From: GCA-002772825 sp964560655
GTDB lineage: Bacteria > Patescibacteriota > Minisyncoccia > GCA-002772825
Assembly: GCA_964560655.1 (NCBI GenBank)
Contig: CAZLLR010000003.1
Location: forward strand, 1-34,770
Direction: 5' to 3'
Length of the DNA stretch: 34,770 bases
Shown: positions 32,031 to 34,770 of the stretch, piece after piece
Position numbering within the stretch: position 1 is the first letter of the stretch
How the letters are laid out: every line of letters begins with the position of its first letter
Position numbers and translations under genes: made by a program
Notes under the pieces: model-generated
Database searches by the model: none
The model's input: only the letters and a program-made list of their open reading frames with translations
Told to the model about the DNA's origin: nothing

Positions 32031-33248
32031 ATGCAAAATCTTAAAGAAAAAGTGAAGAAGCTCCCTCAGGTACCTGGTGTCTATATGTTCTTAGGAAAAA
32101 AGGGTGAGTTTTTGTATATCGGTAAAGCAACTTCTCTTCGCTCTCGCGTTTCTTCTTACTTTAGAGGAAATGTAAGCTCAAGGATTAGTGACATGGTGGC
32201 ATCCGCCTCGCGGGTCAATTTCCAAGAGACAGACAGTGTGATAGAGGCTTTAATCCTTGAGGCAAACCTTATAAAGAAGCACCAACCCAAGTACAACATT
32301 AAAGAAAAAGACGACAAGACCTTTAATTACATAATCATTACTAAAGAAGATTTTCCCAGGGTAATGGTGCTTCGCCAGAGGGATATGGAGAGAAGAGAGA
32401 GAAAGGCTAAAGACTTGAAAGTCAGATACTTATTTGGTCCATTTCCAGAGGGTAACAACTTGAAAAGTGCATTAAAGATTATCCGCCGGATTTTCCCCTT
32501 TAGAGATAAGTGTGTCCCTGGGGAGAAAGGTAAGCCTTGCTTTAACAGGCAGATAGGGCTTTGCCCTGGCGTATGCTCAGGTGAGATTCACGAGGCAGAT
32601 TACGCTAAACTTATTAGGAACATAAGGCTCTTCTTTGAGGGGAAGAAGAAAGATGTAATAAAGAATTTAAAGAGTGAGATGGCGAGCCTTGCAAAGAAGC
32701 GCGAGTTTGAAAAGGCCGATGTTATAAAAAGGAGAATCTTTGCCTTAGAGCACATACAAGACGTCTCTCTTATAAAGAGTGAATCCTCTTTACTTGGCGG
32801 TTCAACTTCCAAGTGGAGGATAGAGGCTTATGACGTGGCCCATATCTCTGGTAAATTTATCGTTGGTGCATTTGTCGTCTTAGAAGGTGGTAAACTTAAG
32901 CCGTCAGAGTACCGTCTCTTTAAGATAAGAGGAGTACAGAAAGCCGATGACATAGCTTCTTTGAGAGAGGTCTTACTAAGAAGACTCTCTCATAAAGAAT
33001 GGCCTCTGCCTAAGCTTATAGTGATAGATGGAGGTAAGACTCAGAAGAATATAACAGAAAAGATACTTAGAGAGAGCAAGCTTAAGATACCGGTAGTCAG
33101 TGTGGTCAAAGACGATAGGCATAAGCCGACTAACTTTCTTGGATTAAAGAAATATATTGATAAATTTAAGAAAGAAATACTCTTGTCTAACCACGAGGCA
33201 CACCGTTTCACTCTCAAGTATCATAAAAAATTAAGGTCTGTGATATAA
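32031..33248 (+). CDS. uvrC: Excinuclease ABC subunit C, short form
   Basis: The 405-aa protein has the GIY-YIG nuclease domain (GVYMFLGKKGEFLYIGKATSLRSRVSSYF, about 15-45), the Cys-rich FRDKC...CFNRQIGLCPGVC region, a UVR domain (about 205-245, EMASLAKKREFEKADVIKRRI) and the C-terminal RNase H-like nuclease domain (YDVAHISGKFIVGAFVV, LIVIDGGKTQ, NHEAHRFTLKYHKKLR). It ends right after that domain, so the tandem HhH DNA-binding domain of typical UvrC (about 600 aa) is missing. UvrC cuts on both sides of the lesion. Confidence 0.94.
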   Translation: MQNLKEKVKKLPQVPGVYMFLGKKGEFLYIGKATSLRSRVSSYFRGNVSSRISDMVASASRVNFQETDSVIEALILEANLIKKHQPKYNIKEKDDKTFNYIIITKEDFPRVMVLRQRDMERRERKAKDLKVRYLFGPFPEGNNLKSALKIIRRIFPFRDKCVPGEKGKPCFNRQIGLCPGVCSGEIHEADYAKLIRNIRLFFEGKKKDVIKNLKSEMASLAKKREFEKADVIKRRIFALEHIQDVSLIKSESSLLGGSTSKWRIEAYDVAHISGKFIVGAFVVLEGGKLKPSEYRLFKIRGVQKADDIASLREVLLRRLSHKEWPLPKLIVIDGGKTQKNITEKILRESKLKIPVVSVVKDDRHKPTNFLGLKKYIDKFKKEILLSNHEAHRFTLKYHKKLRSVI

Positions 33249-33288
33249 TAATTGAAATGAATGAGGTATTAGGAATAAATATAATAAT

Positions 33289-34263
33289 ATGCCGAGGATA
33301 AGAGTAGGGGTCTTTAGGGGAGGACCCTCTGGTGAATATGAAGTATCCTTAAAGACGGGCGGAAGTGTTATCTCCGTTATATTGAAGCATTTCCCAGAGA
33401 AGTATCAAGTTAGAGATATCTTCATCTCAAGAGACAAAGTGTGGCATATGGATGGGCTCCCAGCCACTTCTCGGCAAGTTTTTAAAGATATAGACGTGGC
33501 CTTCAACGCTCTCCACGGTGTCTATGGAGAAGACGGCAAGATACAGCAAATCTTTGACAATTTCAAGATTCCTTACACTGGTTCTGGTGTAGCCTCCTCA
33601 CTACTTGCCATGGACAAATCTTTAAGTAAAGAGACTTTCTCTCGTGCGGGGTTAAAGATACCTCGAGGCATAGTGCTATCAGGTGATAAGTCTCCAAGAG
33701 AATCAGCTATTGAAGTCTTAAATGCGATAGGCCCTTCTTGGGTGGTAAAGCCGGCTTCATTAGGCTCATCTTTAGGTGTATCCATTGCAGACAATTTCAA
33801 AGACCTTGTCTCGTCTATTTCTAGCGCCTTTGAATATAGTCAAAAGATATTGGTAGAAGAACACATAAGAGGCAGGGAAGCGACATGTGGTATCGTGGAG
33901 AACTTCAGGGGTAAGGAGTATTATTCTCTGCCTGTTGTAGAAATAATTCCCGCCAATGGGCATTTCTTCTTTGACTACTCGGCTAAATACGGTGGCAAGG
34001 CCACGGAGATCTGCCCTTCGGGCTTCAATCGGAGTATCAAGGAAGAGGTTGAGCGTCTTTCCATCCTCGCTCATAGAACTTTAAACTGTAGTCACTATTC
34101 AAGGTCTGACTTTATAGTGTCAGACAAGGGTATTTACATATTAGAGACCAACACTTTACCCGGACTTACGGCTGAGTCACTCTTGCCGAAGTCTTTAGAG
34201 GCTATAGGTTTATCTATGCCAAACTTTATAGACCACCTTATCACGAGTGCTCTCAAACTGTAG
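33289..34263 (+). CDS. ddl: D-alanine--D-alanine ligase
   Basis: The 324-aa ATP-grasp enzyme shows VGVFRGGPSGEYEVSLKTG at the N-terminus, ALHGVYGEDGKIQ, the PYTGSGVASSLLAMDKSLSK segment, WVVKPASLGSSLGV (phosphate-binding region), LVEEHIRGREATCG, and the C-terminal ILETNTLPGLTAESLLP with the metal-binding Glu and Asn. It makes D-Ala-D-Ala for peptidoglycan. The KASLGSS-type loop and length fit the Ddl family. It starts 40 nt after uvrC. The end is only 12 nt from the convergent greA stop. Confidence 0.94.
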   Translation: MPRIRVGVFRGGPSGEYEVSLKTGGSVISVILKHFPEKYQVRDIFISRDKVWHMDGLPATSRQVFKDIDVAFNALHGVYGEDGKIQQIFDNFKIPYTGSGVASSLLAMDKSLSKETFSRAGLKIPRGIVLSGDKSPRESAIEVLNAIGPSWVVKPASLGSSLGVSIADNFKDLVSSISSAFEYSQKILVEEHIRGREATCGIVENFRGKEYYSLPVVEIIPANGHFFFDYSAKYGGKATEICPSGFNRSIKEEVERLSILAHRTLNCSHYSRSDFIVSDKGIYILETNTLPGLTAESLLPKSLEAIGLSMPNFIDHLITSALKL

Positions 34264-34275
34264 CCAGAGAGAAGA

Positions 34276-34728
34276 TTACTCTATACTTAGTATCTCACAG
34301 TTTTTTATACCTCCGGGTGTCTCTAGCTTCACTTTTTCTCCAGAGTTTTTCTCCAATAGGGCTTGACCTATGGGTGACTTATAAGATATTTTTCCTTCAA
34401 GAGGGTCAGACTCACTAGGGCTTACTATGTGAAATGTATTCTCCGAGTTATCTATCTTCGTTGAGACTTTAGAGCCTATCTGCACCTTACCACTATTGTT
34501 CTTCTTAGCGATGACAGAGTTTCTTATGCCGTCTTCAAGCTCCATTATCTTCTCCTCCATAAGACCTTGAGCATCTTTGGCAGATTGATATGAGGCGTTC
34601 TCCTTTAAGTCACCGAAAGATATTGCTACCTCAAGCTCTTCGGCAATCTCTCTCCTTTTAACAGTCTTTAAGTGCTCTAGCTCTTTCTTCATCTTTGCTA
34701 AACCCTCGAGTGTTAAATATGTTGTCAT
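34276..34728 (-). CDS. greA: Transcription elongation factor GreA
   Basis: The 150-aa protein has the N-terminal coiled coil (LTLEGLAKMKKELEHLKTVKRREIAEELEVA) with the acidic tip FGDLKENASYQSAKD that reaches the RNA polymerase active site, then the FKBP-like C-terminal domain (SKVSTKIDNSENTFHIV, ISYKSPIGQALLEKNSGEKVKLETPGG). GreA rescues backtracked polymerase by stimulating transcript cleavage. Length is typical. A TATAAT at 34744-34739 ends 10 nt before the ATG and there is no SD. Confidence 0.96.
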   Translation of the reverse strand: MTTYLTLEGLAKMKKELEHLKTVKRREIAEELEVAISFGDLKENASYQSAKDAQGLMEEKIMELEDGIRNSVIAKKNNSGKVQIGSKVSTKIDNSENTFHIVSPSESDPLEGKISYKSPIGQALLEKNSGEKVKLETPGGIKNCEILSIE

Positions 34729-34738
34729 AGTGAGATTA

Positions 34739-34744
34739 ATTATA
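34739..34744 (-). promoter_or_regulatory. -10 box of greA
   Basis: A perfect TATAAT on the minus strand ends 10 nt before the greA ATG, predicting a leader of only a few nucleotides. No clear -35. Confidence 0.45.
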
Positions 34745-34770
34745 CATAAATAATCAGAAAATAAAACCCC

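Noticed and set aside
1..34770. CRISPR arrays, insertion sequences, prophage or toxin-antitoxin genes
   Set aside because: No regularly spaced repeats, transposase, integrase, phage structural or toxin-like motifs were seen.

Overview
The window looks like a chromosomal scaffold from an ultra-small bacterium of the Candidate Phyla Radiation (Patescibacteria), most likely Parcubacteria/Paceibacteria. This is inferred from AT-rich, densely packed housekeeping genes, from conserved proteins that have lost accessory domains (PheS, PheT, ThrRS, IF-2, SMC, UvrA, UvrC, DnaE), from a DUF4446 gene beside infB, and from normal use of TGA as stop (which argues against Gracilibacteria/Absconditabacteria). 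I cannot name the lineage more finely. A run of 100 Ns (2434-2533) marks a scaffold gap inside a tRNA cluster.

Layout. 1-1790 (minus): a four-TM membrane protein cut by the window edge, translationally coupled to an SPFH/prohibitin-like membrane protein. 1791-3066 (minus): tRNA-Gly, Leu(TAG), [gap], Lys, Leu(TAA), Cys, separated by spacers that carry direct and inverted partial copies of the tRNA 3' ends. 3094-5482 (minus): rbfA, infB and a DUF4446 gene, divergent from a membrane glycosyltransferase (5550-7112). 7349-7632: a small membrane-protein gene that appears frameshifted at a T8 run. 7748-13549 (plus): pheS, pheT, a C39-like peptidase gene and gyrB. 13626-18696 (minus): thrS and dnaE. 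18791-25653 (plus): rnhB, rpmF, nusB-nudix, rnc, smc, ftsQ-like, capA-like and DUF167. 25717-33248: alpha/beta hydrolase, uvrB, uvrA, a minus-strand pair (secreted protein plus a 48-aa Cys protein), and uvrC, so the whole nucleotide-excision repair set is here. 33289-34728: ddl and convergent greA.

The most striking item is pheT. A complete NlpC/P60 (C40) cysteine-peptidase-like domain with apparently intact Cys-His-His residues is inserted in frame inside the B5 domain. The same PheRS lacks both usual tRNA-binding appendages (PheS N-terminal coiled coil and PheT EMAPII-like domain), and a second papain-like protein (C39-like) is encoded directly downstream. Other unusual points are a NusB-Nudix fusion, an SMC protein without a recognisable hinge, and a promoter pattern in which a -10 hexamer ends 6-11 nt before the start codon of many operon-leading genes. 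That pattern suggests leaderless or nearly leaderless mRNAs, while good Shine-Dalgarno sequences are found mainly at membrane and secreted-protein genes.

Functionally the window covers translation (tRNAs, IF-2, RbfA, PheRS, ThrRS, L32), replication and topology (DnaE, GyrB, SMC, RNase HII), repair (UvrABC), RNA processing and transcription (RNase III, NusB, GreA) and envelope biology (FtsQ, Ddl, CapA-like, glycosyltransferase, SPFH).
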